Positions 24,975 through 33,543 of a stretch of DNA of 64,000 bases are shown here, in pieces. Each line of letters starts with the position of its first letter. The first letter of the stretch is position 1. Where the stretch lies: contig CBFICB010000008.1 in assembly GCA_965661005.1 (NCBI GenBank), positions 67,038-131,037 of the forward strand, in the 5' to 3' direction. Source of the DNA: UBA5109 sp965661005. Lineage in GTDB: Bacteria; Pseudomonadota; Gammaproteobacteria; Pseudomonadales; Pseudohongiellaceae. The position numbers and the translations under genes were made by a program. Under the pieces are notes generated by a model that worked only from the letters and a program-made list of their open reading frames with translations, did not search any database and was not told where the DNA came from.

Positions 24975-26372
24975 TTACAAGCTCTTTAGCACTGCATCGA
25001 TGCTTTCTTTGGCATCACCAAACAACATGCGAGTATTTTCTTTATAAAAAAGAGGATTGTCCACACCTGCATAACCGGACGCCATGGACCGCTTGAGTAC
25101 TACAGTGGTTTTACCTAACCAGGGTTCTAACACGGGCATTCCAGCAATGGGGCTATTGGGATCTTCCTTGGCTGCCGGGTTCACAATATCATTTGCTCCA
25201 ATTACGATACTGACATCCACATTGTGAAAATCATCATTGATCTCATCCATTTCATAAACAATATCGTAGGGCACTCTGGCTTCTGCCAGTAGTACATTCA
25301 TATGACCTGGCATACGTCCTGCTACCGGGTGAATGCCAAAGCCAACTTCAACACCCATCTCCCGCAACTTTTTGCTCATCTCAAAGACTGAATGTTGTGC
25401 TTGGGCAACAGCCATACCATAGCCAGGCAGTATCATTACCTTTTTCGCTCCGCCTAACAGCATGGCAACGCTTTCTGCATCAATTGCCTGCACATCTGCT
25501 GCATCTCCTTGCGACTGTTGACCACTCCCTCCTCCGGAAGACGTACCAAAACCACCGGCTATCACTGATAAAAATTTTCTATTCATCGCGCGACACATAA
25601 TGTAACTAAGAATAGCGCCGCTGCTTCCTACCAATGCACCAATCACGATAAGCAAGTCATTGCTAAGCATAAATCCCGTTGCTGCTGCTGCCCAACCCGA
25701 ATAAGAGTTAAGCATAGAGACAACTACAGGCATATCGGCACCACCAATTGCCATAACCATATGTATACCAAACAACAATGAAACCACCGTCATGATCAGC
25801 AAGTATTGCAAGCCCGCATCATTATTTTCCGCTCCAACAAAGGCGAACAAATAATAAATAGCCGCGATTAACAAAAGTAAATTAAGAAAATGACGAGCTG
25901 GTAATGTTAAGGGTTTACCTCCAATCTTGGCGCTAAGTTTTGAGTAAGCTATTACAGAACCAGAAAAAGTCAGGGCGCCAATTAAAATACCCAGATAGAT
26001 TTCGACATTATGAATGGTTAATTCTGCATCAGAGTAAGCAACAGAGTGATCCAGAAAAGTCCCAAAACCAACCAGCACGGCCGCCAAACCCACCAGGCTG
26101 TGCAATATAGCAACAAGCTCAGGCATCTGAGTCATTTCAACTTTCTTCGCCAGAATAAAGCCAATTAAACCACCGATAGCTATACAGCCCAGCATCAGCA
26201 AATAATTACCGGTAACGATACCAACAATCGTCGCTAATAAAGCAATGGCCATCCCAGCCATTCCATAATAATTTCCTTTACGGGCTGTCTCCTGATTACT
26301 AAGGCCACCCAATGCAAGTATGAACAAGATACTTGCGACGATATAAGCCATGGTGATTATTCCATTAGACAT
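24975..26372 (-). CDS. pntB: NAD(P) transhydrogenase subunit beta (PntB)
   Basis: 465-residue membrane subunit of the proton-translocating transhydrogenase. About nine N-terminal TM helices (residues 1-265), a Gly/Ser/Gln-rich linker, then the NADP(H)-binding domain dIII with VMILPGYGMAVAQAQH, VGFGIHPVAGRMPGHMNVLL, VSIVIGANDIVNPAA and LEPWLGKTTVVLKRSMASGY. Couples hydride transfer from NADH to NADP+ with inward proton flow, supplying NADPH. The gene is downstream of pntA; between them is a purine-rich mRNA stretch. Confidence 0.96.
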   Translation of the reverse strand: MSNGIITMAYIVASILFILALGGLSNQETARKGNYYGMAGMAIALLATIVGIVTGNYLLMLGCIAIGGLIGFILAKKVEMTQMPELVAILHSLVGLAAVLVGFGTFLDHSVAYSDAELTIHNVEIYLGILIGALTFSGSVIAYSKLSAKIGGKPLTLPARHFLNLLLLIAAIYYLFAFVGAENNDAGLQYLLIMTVVSLLFGIHMVMAIGGADMPVVVSMLNSYSGWAAAATGFMLSNDLLIVIGALVGSSGAILSYIMCRAMNRKFLSVIAGGFGTSSGGGSGQQSQGDAADVQAIDAESVAMLLGGAKKVMILPGYGMAVAQAQHSVFEMSKKLREMGVEVGFGIHPVAGRMPGHMNVLLAEARVPYDIVYEMDEINDDFHNVDVSIVIGANDIVNPAAKEDPNSPIAGMPVLEPWLGKTTVVLKRSMASGYAGVDNPLFYKENTRMLFGDAKESIDAVLKSL

Positions 26373-26427
26373 TCAGCACCTCTTGATAATTTAAGCTCAA
26401 ATTTATTATTGTGTTTTTTTGAGCAGA

Positions 26428-26489
26428 TTTTCTTCTCTTCTTCTTTTTATTCTTTTTTTCTTTTTCGTCTTTTTCTTCTTTTATTTTTT
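26428..26489 (-). repeat. Purine-rich low-complexity tract in the pntA-pntB spacer
   Basis: About 60 bases that are almost pure T/C on the plus strand, hence A/G in the pntAB message, with only a few interruptions. It occupies most of the 160-base spacer. A GCTCAAA / TTTGAGC inverted repeat flanks the region just before pntB. No conserved protein reading is evident; it may be an unstructured translation standby or RNA-binding region, or simple slippage expansion. Confidence 0.7.
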
Positions 26490-26532
26490 GCTGCTGTTTA
26501 TTTTACTTTTAACAAACAGACTTATATCTGTT

Positions 26533-28092
26533 TCACTTCCTGAACATTGCGAGCATCCGTTGGGTAACCGCAAAACCGCCAACAATATTGATGCTGGTTA
26601 TTAGTATGGCAAAAGCCGCCAGATATTTACTGAGACTATCGGGTGACGATATCTGTAATAAGGCGCCAATAATAATGATACTGCTAATGGCATTAGTCAC
26701 ACTCATTAATGGCGTATGCAGCGAAGGAGATACATTCCAAATCACCATGTAGCCAATGAAACATGACAACACGAAGACGGTGAAATGTGACATAAAATCT
26801 GGCGGAGCAACGAAACCCAATGCAAATAAAATAATTCCGCCTAAAGCAAACATCGCTATTTGTTTTATGGCACTTTGTTGTTGTGCCGGCGTTTCTGGAA
26901 TGATTGAAGCTGCTTTAGCCTTTTCTTTTTCTGGTATGGTATACAATCGAGGTGCCGGGGGTGGCCAAGTAATCTCACCTTCATTAATTATAGTGCATCC
27001 TCTAATCACTTCGTCTTCCATATCAATCTGTATTTGACCATCTTTTTCAGGCGTCATGTCTGTTAACAGATGGCGTAAATTAGTGGCATAAAGTTGACTG
27101 GCTTGAGCGGCTAGACGCGAAGGAAGGTCTGTATATCCAATTAGTTTGACACCATGTTTCACCACGACTTTATCTTTTTCAGTGAGCTTGCAATTACCAC
27201 CCATCTCAGCAGCCAGATCGACAATAACACTGCCGTCTTTCATGCTCTCAACCATTGCTTCAGTCCAAAGCTCTGGCGAAGGCTTGCCGGGAATCAATGC
27301 GGTAGTAATCACGATATCCACTTCCATTGCCTGACGAGCGAACAACTCCATTTCCTTTTTAATAAATTCTTCGCTCATCACTTTGGCATAACCGCCTTCA
27401 CCAGAAGCATCTTCTTCTTCGAAATCCAGCATCAGGAATTCAGCATCCATACTTTCCACTTGTTCTTTCACTTCTGGACGAGTATCGAATGCACGGACAA
27501 TTGCACCCATGCTTTTAGCCGCTCCAATTGCGGCCAGTCCTGCCACACCTGCTCCAATGACCAGAACCTTGGCCGGCGGCACTTTACCTGCAGCTGTAAT
27601 CTGACCCGTGAAAAATCGTCCAAAATGCTGGGCAGCTTCTACCACGGCTCGATATCCAGCGATATTCGCCATAGAGCTAAGCGCATCCATTTTCTGCGCA
27701 CGAGATATACGAGGTACGCTATCCATGGCTAGCACACTGCCACCTTGAGCGGCCAGGTTGTTTAGCAGTTCAGGATAAATCCCCGGTTGAATAAAACTAA
27801 TCAGCACCTGATCTTTATGCATAAGCTCAACTTCATCAAGTGCTAGCTCAGGATGAGTTTCTGGTGCACGAACTTTTAGAATAATGTCTGATTTTTCCCA
27901 GAGCTCTTTGGTATTTTGAATAATTTCGACGCCGGCTTCGCGATAGGCATCATCACTAAAATTTGAGGCCAATCCGGCCTTGCTCTCAATGGCAATTTCA
28001 TAACCGAGACTTCTAATGATTTCAGCAACCTCAGGCGTGGTTGCAACACGTTTTTCACCTTCACGAATTTCTTTGGGGATACCAATACGCAT
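26533..28092 (-). CDS. pntA: NAD(P) transhydrogenase subunit alpha (PntA), fused form
   Basis: 519-residue full-length alpha subunit: an NAD(H)-binding dI domain (RIGIPKEIREGEKRVATTPE start; VLVIGAGVAGLAAIGAAKSM near 175; VDIVITTALIPGKPSPELW near 255; GYTDLPSRLAAQASQLYATN near 325) followed by about four TM helices (about 415-515) ending FAVTQRMLAMFRK. Many alphaproteobacteria split this subunit in two; the fused form is as in enterobacteria. Works with PntB. Confidence 0.96.
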   Translation of the reverse strand: MRIGIPKEIREGEKRVATTPEVAEIIRSLGYEIAIESKAGLASNFSDDAYREAGVEIIQNTKELWEKSDIILKVRAPETHPELALDEVELMHKDQVLISFIQPGIYPELLNNLAAQGGSVLAMDSVPRISRAQKMDALSSMANIAGYRAVVEAAQHFGRFFTGQITAAGKVPPAKVLVIGAGVAGLAAIGAAKSMGAIVRAFDTRPEVKEQVESMDAEFLMLDFEEEDASGEGGYAKVMSEEFIKKEMELFARQAMEVDIVITTALIPGKPSPELWTEAMVESMKDGSVIVDLAAEMGGNCKLTEKDKVVVKHGVKLIGYTDLPSRLAAQASQLYATNLRHLLTDMTPEKDGQIQIDMEDEVIRGCTIINEGEITWPPPAPRLYTIPEKEKAKAASIIPETPAQQQSAIKQIAMFALGGIILFALGFVAPPDFMSHFTVFVLSCFIGYMVIWNVSPSLHTPLMSVTNAISSIIIIGALLQISSPDSLSKYLAAFAILITSINIVGGFAVTQRMLAMFRK

Positions 28093-28503
28093 AGTTTTTC
28101 CTTTTTTATAATATTTATTTAGGGGGAAAATCTGTACCTTTTATTCTTTTTATTCTTTTACTCTTAAAATACTATTGAACAGATACTATTAAAAACTTAT
28201 CAGTATTGATCATAGTATTCTAGATGTGAGAAATAATATCAATCATTAAAGCATTTCAATATTAATAGATGCTTTTTATTGAAAAGCATCGAGCCACATT
28301 AAACTCGAATGTTTTTTTCTAAAGCCTATCACCTTGATTACGCGACAGTTTAATTTAACACTTCAACGCTTTTTTACAGCTCCCAAAAAGTGATAGATTT
28401 ATTTTATTTGTGATAAGTTATGCTCCTATACACTTAAAACCAAAGTCGTTACGGTAGTTCCATTTTTAAATCTTGTGAATATTCAAAAAAAATTGAGGTC
28501 TCC
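28093..28503. other. Intergenic, divergent promoter region of pntA and M28 peptidase
   Basis: 411 bases of AT-rich sequence between divergently transcribed genes. I see no coding potential, tRNA or clear terminator in it. It must hold both promoters, but I cannot assign elements with confidence. Confidence 0.5.
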
Positions 28504-30183
28504 ATGCAAAACTATAAATCCCTACTCTTAGCCTTCCCGATTCTTTTGTTAATTGCTTGTAGCGACCAAGCTACCCTTGAAACCCCTGATGCAGAGACTG
28601 CGGAAACCACTAATTTAGATAAGGAAATAGAAGCTTTTTTGCATGAACATGTTGCAGTTCTGGCTTCCGATGAGTTCGAGGGTCGTGCCCCAGCAACTGC
28701 TGGAGAAGAAAAAACAATTGCCTACTTGAAAGATCAATTTGAACAACTCGGTATTGCACCCGGCAATAACGGCTCCTACTTTCAATCTGTCGATGTTACT
28801 GAAATTACCGCTAGTAATAATCCAGTCCTGCAAATTGAAAGCGAAGACTATCAAGCCAGTTTTAGCTATAGCGAACAAATGATGGCAGGCACTCAACACC
28901 AAATCCCGACCATAGGCATCGCAGGTAGTGACATGGTTTTTGTTGGTTATGGAATTGTTGCTCCAGAACGTAACTGGAATGATTATGCCGGTATAGACGT
29001 TACAGGCAAAACGGTTGTTATTCTGGTTAACGATCCTGGCTATGCCACACAAAACCCTGAACTCTTCAACGGTAATGCAATGGCTTACTATGGTCGTTGG
29101 ACCTATAAATATGAAGAAGCGGCACGTCAAGGTGCCGCAGCAGCATTTATTGTGCACGAAACAGGCCCTGCCGGTTATGGTTGGGAAGTTGTCAGTAATA
29201 GCTGGTCAGGTCCGCAGATTGGCCTGACTTCTGATAATCTTAATGAAGATCTAACCGACATCGAAGGTTGGCTGACCCTCGATTCTGCTGAATCACTATT
29301 TGCTGGTGCCGGCTTGAATTACCAGGACTTAAAAGCAGCGGCATCACAACCAGGATTCACAGCGGTACCATTATCAGGCTTAAAAGCAAGTGTCAGCATA
29401 GAGAATACTGTAAGAACCTCCAACTCTCAGAACGTTATTGCTGTAATTCCCGGCACCACTAGAGCAGATGAAACTATCATCTATACCGCCCACTGGGACC
29501 ATCTGGGTATTAATGCTGATCTGGAAGGCGACAATATTTTCAATGGTGCTTCAGATAATGCAAGCGGTACTGCAGGTTTATTGGCCTTGGCTTATTTGCA
29601 TGCACAAGAGCCTCCAGCGGAACGCAGTATCGTTTTTCTGGCAGTCACTGCAGAAGAGTCTGGATTACTCGGTTCGCAATGGTATGCCGAGAATCCCATC
29701 TATCCTATTGCCAAAACCGTGGCCAATATCAACATTGATAATATGAACACCATTGGGCGTATGAAAGATGTTGTAGTGGTTGGCGCCAGAAGCAGCGAAT
29801 TGGAAAACTACCTTGAGCAATCAGCTCAGGCACAAGGCAGATATGTTAAACCTGAGCCCACGCCTGAACGCGGCTACTATTATCGATCTGATCATTTTAA
29901 TTTCGCCAAAGTTGGGGTACCCGCACTTTATGCAGAATCAGGTGAAGACCATATTGAATTTGGAATCGAATACGGCGCGGCACAAGCACAGGACTACACA
30001 GATAACCGTTACCATGCCGTCTCCGATGAATATGACCCTGACTGGGACTTAAGTGGCGCAGTTGAGGATATAAGCCTGTATTTTGATATTGCTAATACAC
30101 TTGCCAGAGAGGACAGCTTTCCCAACTGGTTTGAAGGCAATGAATTCAAGTCTATAAGAGACGCCTCTGCTAGCGAACGATAA
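28504..30183 (+). CDS. M28-family metallopeptidase lipoprotein with PA domain
   Basis: 559 residues. Lipobox LLIACS (Cys19), a PA-like insert (about 110-250) and the M28 catalytic domain. Zinc ligands and catalytic residues are visible: TAHWDHLGI (His, and Asp activating), ASDNASGTAG (bridging Asp), VTAEESGLLGSQWYA (catalytic Glu and ligand Glu), NIDNMNTIGR (Asp) and YRSDHFNFAKVGVPAL (His). Likely an aminopeptidase acting on peptides at the cell envelope. GAGG lies close before the ATG. A bidirectional-type terminator follows. Confidence 0.92.
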   Translation: MQNYKSLLLAFPILLLIACSDQATLETPDAETAETTNLDKEIEAFLHEHVAVLASDEFEGRAPATAGEEKTIAYLKDQFEQLGIAPGNNGSYFQSVDVTEITASNNPVLQIESEDYQASFSYSEQMMAGTQHQIPTIGIAGSDMVFVGYGIVAPERNWNDYAGIDVTGKTVVILVNDPGYATQNPELFNGNAMAYYGRWTYKYEEAARQGAAAAFIVHETGPAGYGWEVVSNSWSGPQIGLTSDNLNEDLTDIEGWLTLDSAESLFAGAGLNYQDLKAAASQPGFTAVPLSGLKASVSIENTVRTSNSQNVIAVIPGTTRADETIIYTAHWDHLGINADLEGDNIFNGASDNASGTAGLLALAYLHAQEPPAERSIVFLAVTAEESGLLGSQWYAENPIYPIAKTVANINIDNMNTIGRMKDVVVVGARSSELENYLEQSAQAQGRYVKPEPTPERGYYYRSDHFNFAKVGVPALYAESGEDHIEFGIEYGAAQAQDYTDNRYHAVSDEYDPDWDLSGAVEDISLYFDIANTLAREDSFPNWFEGNEFKSIRDASASER

Positions 30184-30255
30184 ATATGCTTTACTATTCT
30201 GAATAATATCTCAGGCTTTGAATAATTTTTTTCATTTGGTTTCTAGTAATTTATA

Positions 30256-30295
30256 ACAATAAAAAACCCGCAAAAAAGCGGGTCCTTTATTGTTA
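30256..30295. terminator. Rho-independent terminator, likely bidirectional
   Basis: Stem ACCCGC / GCGGGT with an A6 loop, flanked by an A-rich side and a T-rich side that also pair (AACAATAAA with TTTATTGTT). It separates the plus-strand peptidase from the convergent minus-strand AhpD-like gene. Confidence 0.88.
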
Positions 30296-30345
30296 ACAGC
30301 CTGCAATATCAGCTGCTAGGCATTCTTGATTCGAGCGATTAGTTT

Positions 30346-31014
30346 TTAAGGCATTGGCAATAAAGGCTCTCCTCTATCAGGCGTTAAATGCTGATCCACC
30401 GCGTTCAGCAGCATTGCCGTCATTGTATAGTCACCCATAATCATAATGATCTCGACAGTGCCTTGGCGTCCGAACAGATCCACCATATTAGCGAACATCT
30501 CTGAGGGCACCTGATGGTCACCGCGCAACATATTGCGTCCGAATTCAATAACAGCCGCCTCTTTTTCTGGCAGACCGGTGATCGGCCGATCATATTTAAT
30601 AACATCTATTATCGACTGGTCGACACCAACTCGCCGAGCAGCAAGTTCGTGTGCTGTCCACTCATATTGCTGATTGAACTCACGTGCCGGAACCAAAGTG
30701 CTGATCTCAAAAAATTGAGGGCCAACACTGGCTCTGCGCAGTAACTGATTCATAACATCATAAGGTTCAGACGGACCGATGCTATACATCGAATTATTAG
30801 GTGGCCCAAATCTAGCTTGAGTGGTTTCGGTACCATTAATCACTTCAAAGATACGCTGCCCCTCTGCATCCAGTGAATCTTTATAAATAAGCGGCAATCG
30901 CGAATAGGATAATGGATCGATATCAGCTGGAAGTGATCTATCCGGGGCCTGGGCATTTAAACCAGTTGCCATAAAGCTCAATACGAGTAATGTAATTCTT
31001 TTTATATATTTCAT
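30346..31014 (-). CDS. Secreted AhpD/carboxymuconolactone-decarboxylase-like protein
   Basis: 222 residues with a Sec signal peptide (LLVLSFMATGLNAQA). The CMD-like core shows EISTLVPAREFNQQYEWTAH and ELAARRVGVDQSIIDVIKYD, then EAAVIEFGRNMLRG, and a long C-terminal helix TVEIIMIMGDYTMTAMLLNA. The CxxC of AhpD peroxidases is absent, so a redox role like AhpD is unlikely; the E-x4-H arrangement resembles the gamma-carboxymuconolactone-type branch. Stands alone, convergent with the peptidase. Substrate unknown. Confidence 0.75.
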   Translation of the reverse strand: MKYIKRITLLVLSFMATGLNAQAPDRSLPADIDPLSYSRLPLIYKDSLDAEGQRIFEVINGTETTQARFGPPNNSMYSIGPSEPYDVMNQLLRRASVGPQFFEISTLVPAREFNQQYEWTAHELAARRVGVDQSIIDVIKYDRPITGLPEKEAAVIEFGRNMLRGDHQVPSEMFANMVDLFGRQGTVEIIMIMGDYTMTAMLLNAVDQHLTPDRGEPLLPMP

Positions 31015-31324
31015 AGCAAGGACTCTCTAATGTAAAAATAAGTGACATCAAGTTAACTCTCTGTAGCTGATAATTCAACTCATGCTTTTAAGTAAAAATT
31101 TAATTATCGAGGTGTTTTAAACCTGCCTTAACAAAATATAGTTAGAAACCCTGATACGAGCCACAACATCTCTGTTCCCGAGACTGTTTTTTCTTTAAAA
31201 AGACCAGCTCCAAAACGGCTGCTAGTCTGGCGTTTTGTTGCAGCAATCTCCCTGAGCTATTGGTTTAAACCATTACGACAATTGATTATGATATAGCATT
31301 CCTATCAAACCAGATGTTGTTGAA
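31015..31324. other. Intergenic region with a weak dyad
   Basis: 310 bases between divergent genes. One dyad, CAAAACG (31211-31217) and CGTTTTG (31231-31237), separated by 13 bases, is visible. No coding signal or RNA gene is recognised. Confidence 0.4.
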
Positions 31325-32293
31325 ATGTTAAAAGTTGCAATACTCGATGATTATCAGGAAGCTGCATTGAAATCAGCTTCCTGGAACAGCCTTTCTGATA
31401 CCGAAGTAAAAGCCTTTACGCAATATATTGCTGATGAAGACTCTCTGGTTGAAACACTTCTGAATTTTGATGTGATAGTGGCCATGCGTGAGCGAACACC
31501 TTTTCCTGCAAGCCTGTTAGCAAAACTACCGAATTTAAAATTACTCATCACAACTGGCATGCGTAATCTGGCTATTGATATGGAATACTCCAGAAAAAAC
31601 GGTATTGATGTCTGTGGTACGGATATGGTCCCACATTCAACCTATGAGCATGCCTGGGCCTTGATACTAGCCTTAAGCAAAAACATCCCTGCTGACAATG
31701 CCCTGCTCCATAACGGCGGCTGGCAAGCCAACACCAGCATAGGGCTCAAAGGTAAAACCTTAGCCATTCTTGGCTTGGGAAGACTGGGTAAGGAAGTTGC
31801 CCGTATCGGCCAGGCTTTTGGCATGAAGGTCATAGCATGGAGTCAAAACCTTAGCGCTGAAAAAGCCGCTGAACATCAGGTGACCTTGGTCGATAAAAAC
31901 GAACTCTTTCAACAGGCAGATATACTGAGTATCCATGTGCTTTTGAGTGATCGTACTCGCGGCATTGTAGGAGAGAAGGAATTAGTTTTAATGAAAGCGG
32001 ATGCCTATTTGGTGAATACAGCCCGTGGCCCCATTGTTGATGAAGAAGCCTTGCTCACGGCATTAAGAAGCAAGCAGATTGCTGGAGCAGCAATTGATGT
32101 TTACGACATAGAACCATTGCCAACTGACCACCCCATACGCCAACTGGACAACGTTATTCTGACCGGACATACAGGTTATGTGGTCAAGGAATTATATGAA
32201 GTGGCCTATGGCCAAGCGATAGAGAATATTCAGGCTTGGCAGAAAGGAAAACCACAAAGAGTCTTAAATCCTCAATCTACCGTTAACTCTTAG
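31325..32293 (+). CDS. D-isomer-specific 2-hydroxyacid dehydrogenase
   Basis: 322-residue NAD-dependent dehydrogenase. Seen: N-terminal VAILDDYQEAA, the nucleotide-binding loop LAILGLGRLGKEVARIGQAF (about residues 143-162), LVNTARGPIVDEEALLTAL with the catalytic Arg, AAIDVYDIEPLP (Glu) and NVILTGHTGYVVKELYE, where His replaces the usual PHxG context but keeps the His. Substrate is not deducible; the family covers glycerate, lactate and phosphoglycerate analogues. Its end overlaps the convergent MatC-like transporter by four bases. Confidence 0.85.
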   Translation: MLKVAILDDYQEAALKSASWNSLSDTEVKAFTQYIADEDSLVETLLNFDVIVAMRERTPFPASLLAKLPNLKLLITTGMRNLAIDMEYSRKNGIDVCGTDMVPHSTYEHAWALILALSKNIPADNALLHNGGWQANTSIGLKGKTLAILGLGRLGKEVARIGQAFGMKVIAWSQNLSAEKAAEHQVTLVDKNELFQQADILSIHVLLSDRTRGIVGEKELVLMKADAYLVNTARGPIVDEEALLTALRSKQIAGAAIDVYDIEPLPTDHPIRQLDNVILTGHTGYVVKELYEVAYGQAIENIQAWQKGKPQRVLNPQSTVNS

Positions 32294-33543
32294 CCAAACA
32301 TTAATTTGCTTAAAATCGCGCCAACGATGGCCATCGACATGCCCCATGCCAGTAAGGCATTGAAAAATTTACGGGCATCAACCTCATGCCCGGCGCTGGC
32401 AATATAAAGCGCACCCACCGTTGATAGCGAAGATAAATCTACCAGACTGGCACTGACATTCATCGACCAGGCAATATTTAGTGGGTCTATATTGCCAAGC
32501 TGTTCGGCCAAAGACGGCACCATGGGCAAAAACGCCGGAAGAACTACACCGGACGTACTGCTGTAAACCGAGATCAAGCCACAAGCAAAGGCGACTATAG
32601 GGTTGATAGTGCCAGTTGTCGCAATATTAGCAATGCCCGCGGTGATCAAATCCAATCCTTCTGTTTCCTGCAACAATCGAATCAATACAGTGACGCCACT
32701 CACCATCAAAATAACTTTCCAGGGTATATTCTTTATCGCTTCTGCTTCATCCACTGTGCGAGCCAGCACTAGTACGGTAGCAATGATCAAAGCCACCATA
32801 CCGACATCGTAAGAGAAACCCGCCACCAAAATAATAAGCATGACAATGCCGACTATGGTTATCCAGTGCTGTTTTTCCAGTGACTCAAAATGGAGAATTG
32901 CCTGGCTATCAGCCTGACTAAGGTCAGCAGCAGAGCGTTGAAAAAGTTTCCAGCCACCGAATAAAAAGAAACCGCCAAAACCGACCAGTGCATGAGTAAA
33001 AGCATTAAAGGCAAAGGTATACCACTCAACACCACCTAAGCCAATTTGATCCATGACTCCATGAGCAACGATGCCCGTTGGGGAAAAAGGCGAAAGAGTC
33101 CCTGCCAACACCCCATTACCTGCCATGATAGCCATTAAAAAAGGGGGAATTTTTGCTCGTGCAGCGACGGCCATAGCCGGTGGCGCCAACAGTGCACTGG
33201 CTGGAGTTGCTCCGGCCCCAATAGTCGCAATAGCAAAACCCACCATGAAAAACATGATGGGTAATATGCCTGCATGACCACGACACAGGCTAACCGCACG
33301 CCCGGTAACCCTCGATAAAGTGCCGTTACACTCGGCAATGGAAAACAACAAAGTCACCCCTAACAAGGTAGTGAACAAACCAGTGGGGAAGCCAGCAAGT
33401 ACCATCGACGGCGACATATCGCCAAAAAACACACCAATAATGAGTGCCAGCGACATAGACAAAATACCGATATTAACCGTGGTCGTACAACTCAGCGTGA
33501 CGGCCAGGATTAATGCACCTATAGATAGCCAGGCAAGACTCAC
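32290..33543 (-). CDS. MatC-like dicarboxylate carrier (ion transporter superfamily)
   Basis: 417-residue polytopic membrane protein with about 11-12 TM helices. The N-terminal half resembles MatC/SLC13-type carriers (GVFFGDMSPSMVLAGFPTGL near residue 40), followed by GAGATPASALLAPPAMAVAA and NGVLAGTLSPFSPTGIVAHG, a repeat-type Ser-Pro-Thr motif typical of this superfamily. Predicted to import a dicarboxylate. Its start overlaps the end of the MmgE/PrpD gene by four bases, so the two are coupled; the carrier may supply that enzyme's substrate. Confidence 0.82.
   Translation of the reverse strand: MSLAWLSIGALILAVTLSCTTTVNIGILSMSLALIIGVFFGDMSPSMVLAGFPTGLFTTLLGVTLLFSIAECNGTLSRVTGRAVSLCRGHAGILPIMFFMVGFAIATIGAGATPASALLAPPAMAVAARAKIPPFLMAIMAGNGVLAGTLSPFSPTGIVAHGVMDQIGLGGVEWYTFAFNAFTHALVGFGGFFLFGGWKLFQRSAADLSQADSQAILHFESLEKQHWITIVGIVMLIILVAGFSYDVGMVALIIATVLVLARTVDEAEAIKNIPWKVILMVSGVTVLIRLLQETEGLDLITAGIANIATTGTINPIVAFACGLISVYSSTSGVVLPAFLPMVPSLAEQLGNIDPLNIAWSMNVSASLVDLSSLSTVGALYIASAGHEVDARKFFNALLAWGMSMAIVGAILSKLMFG

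Noticed and set aside
26419..26604. Plus-strand ORF of Phe/Leu-rich sequence
   Set aside because: It is the translation of the T/C-rich tract antisense to the pntA-pntB spacer and the pntA end; no ribosome site or conserved protein.
27154..27732. 192-codon plus-strand ORF inside pntA
   Set aside because: Antisense to a well-conserved gene; Cys/His-rich composition and no family resemblance.
28615..29157. 180-codon minus-strand ORF inside the M28 peptidase gene
   Set aside because: Antisense shadow of a gene with complete catalytic motifs; no plausible start signal or homology.
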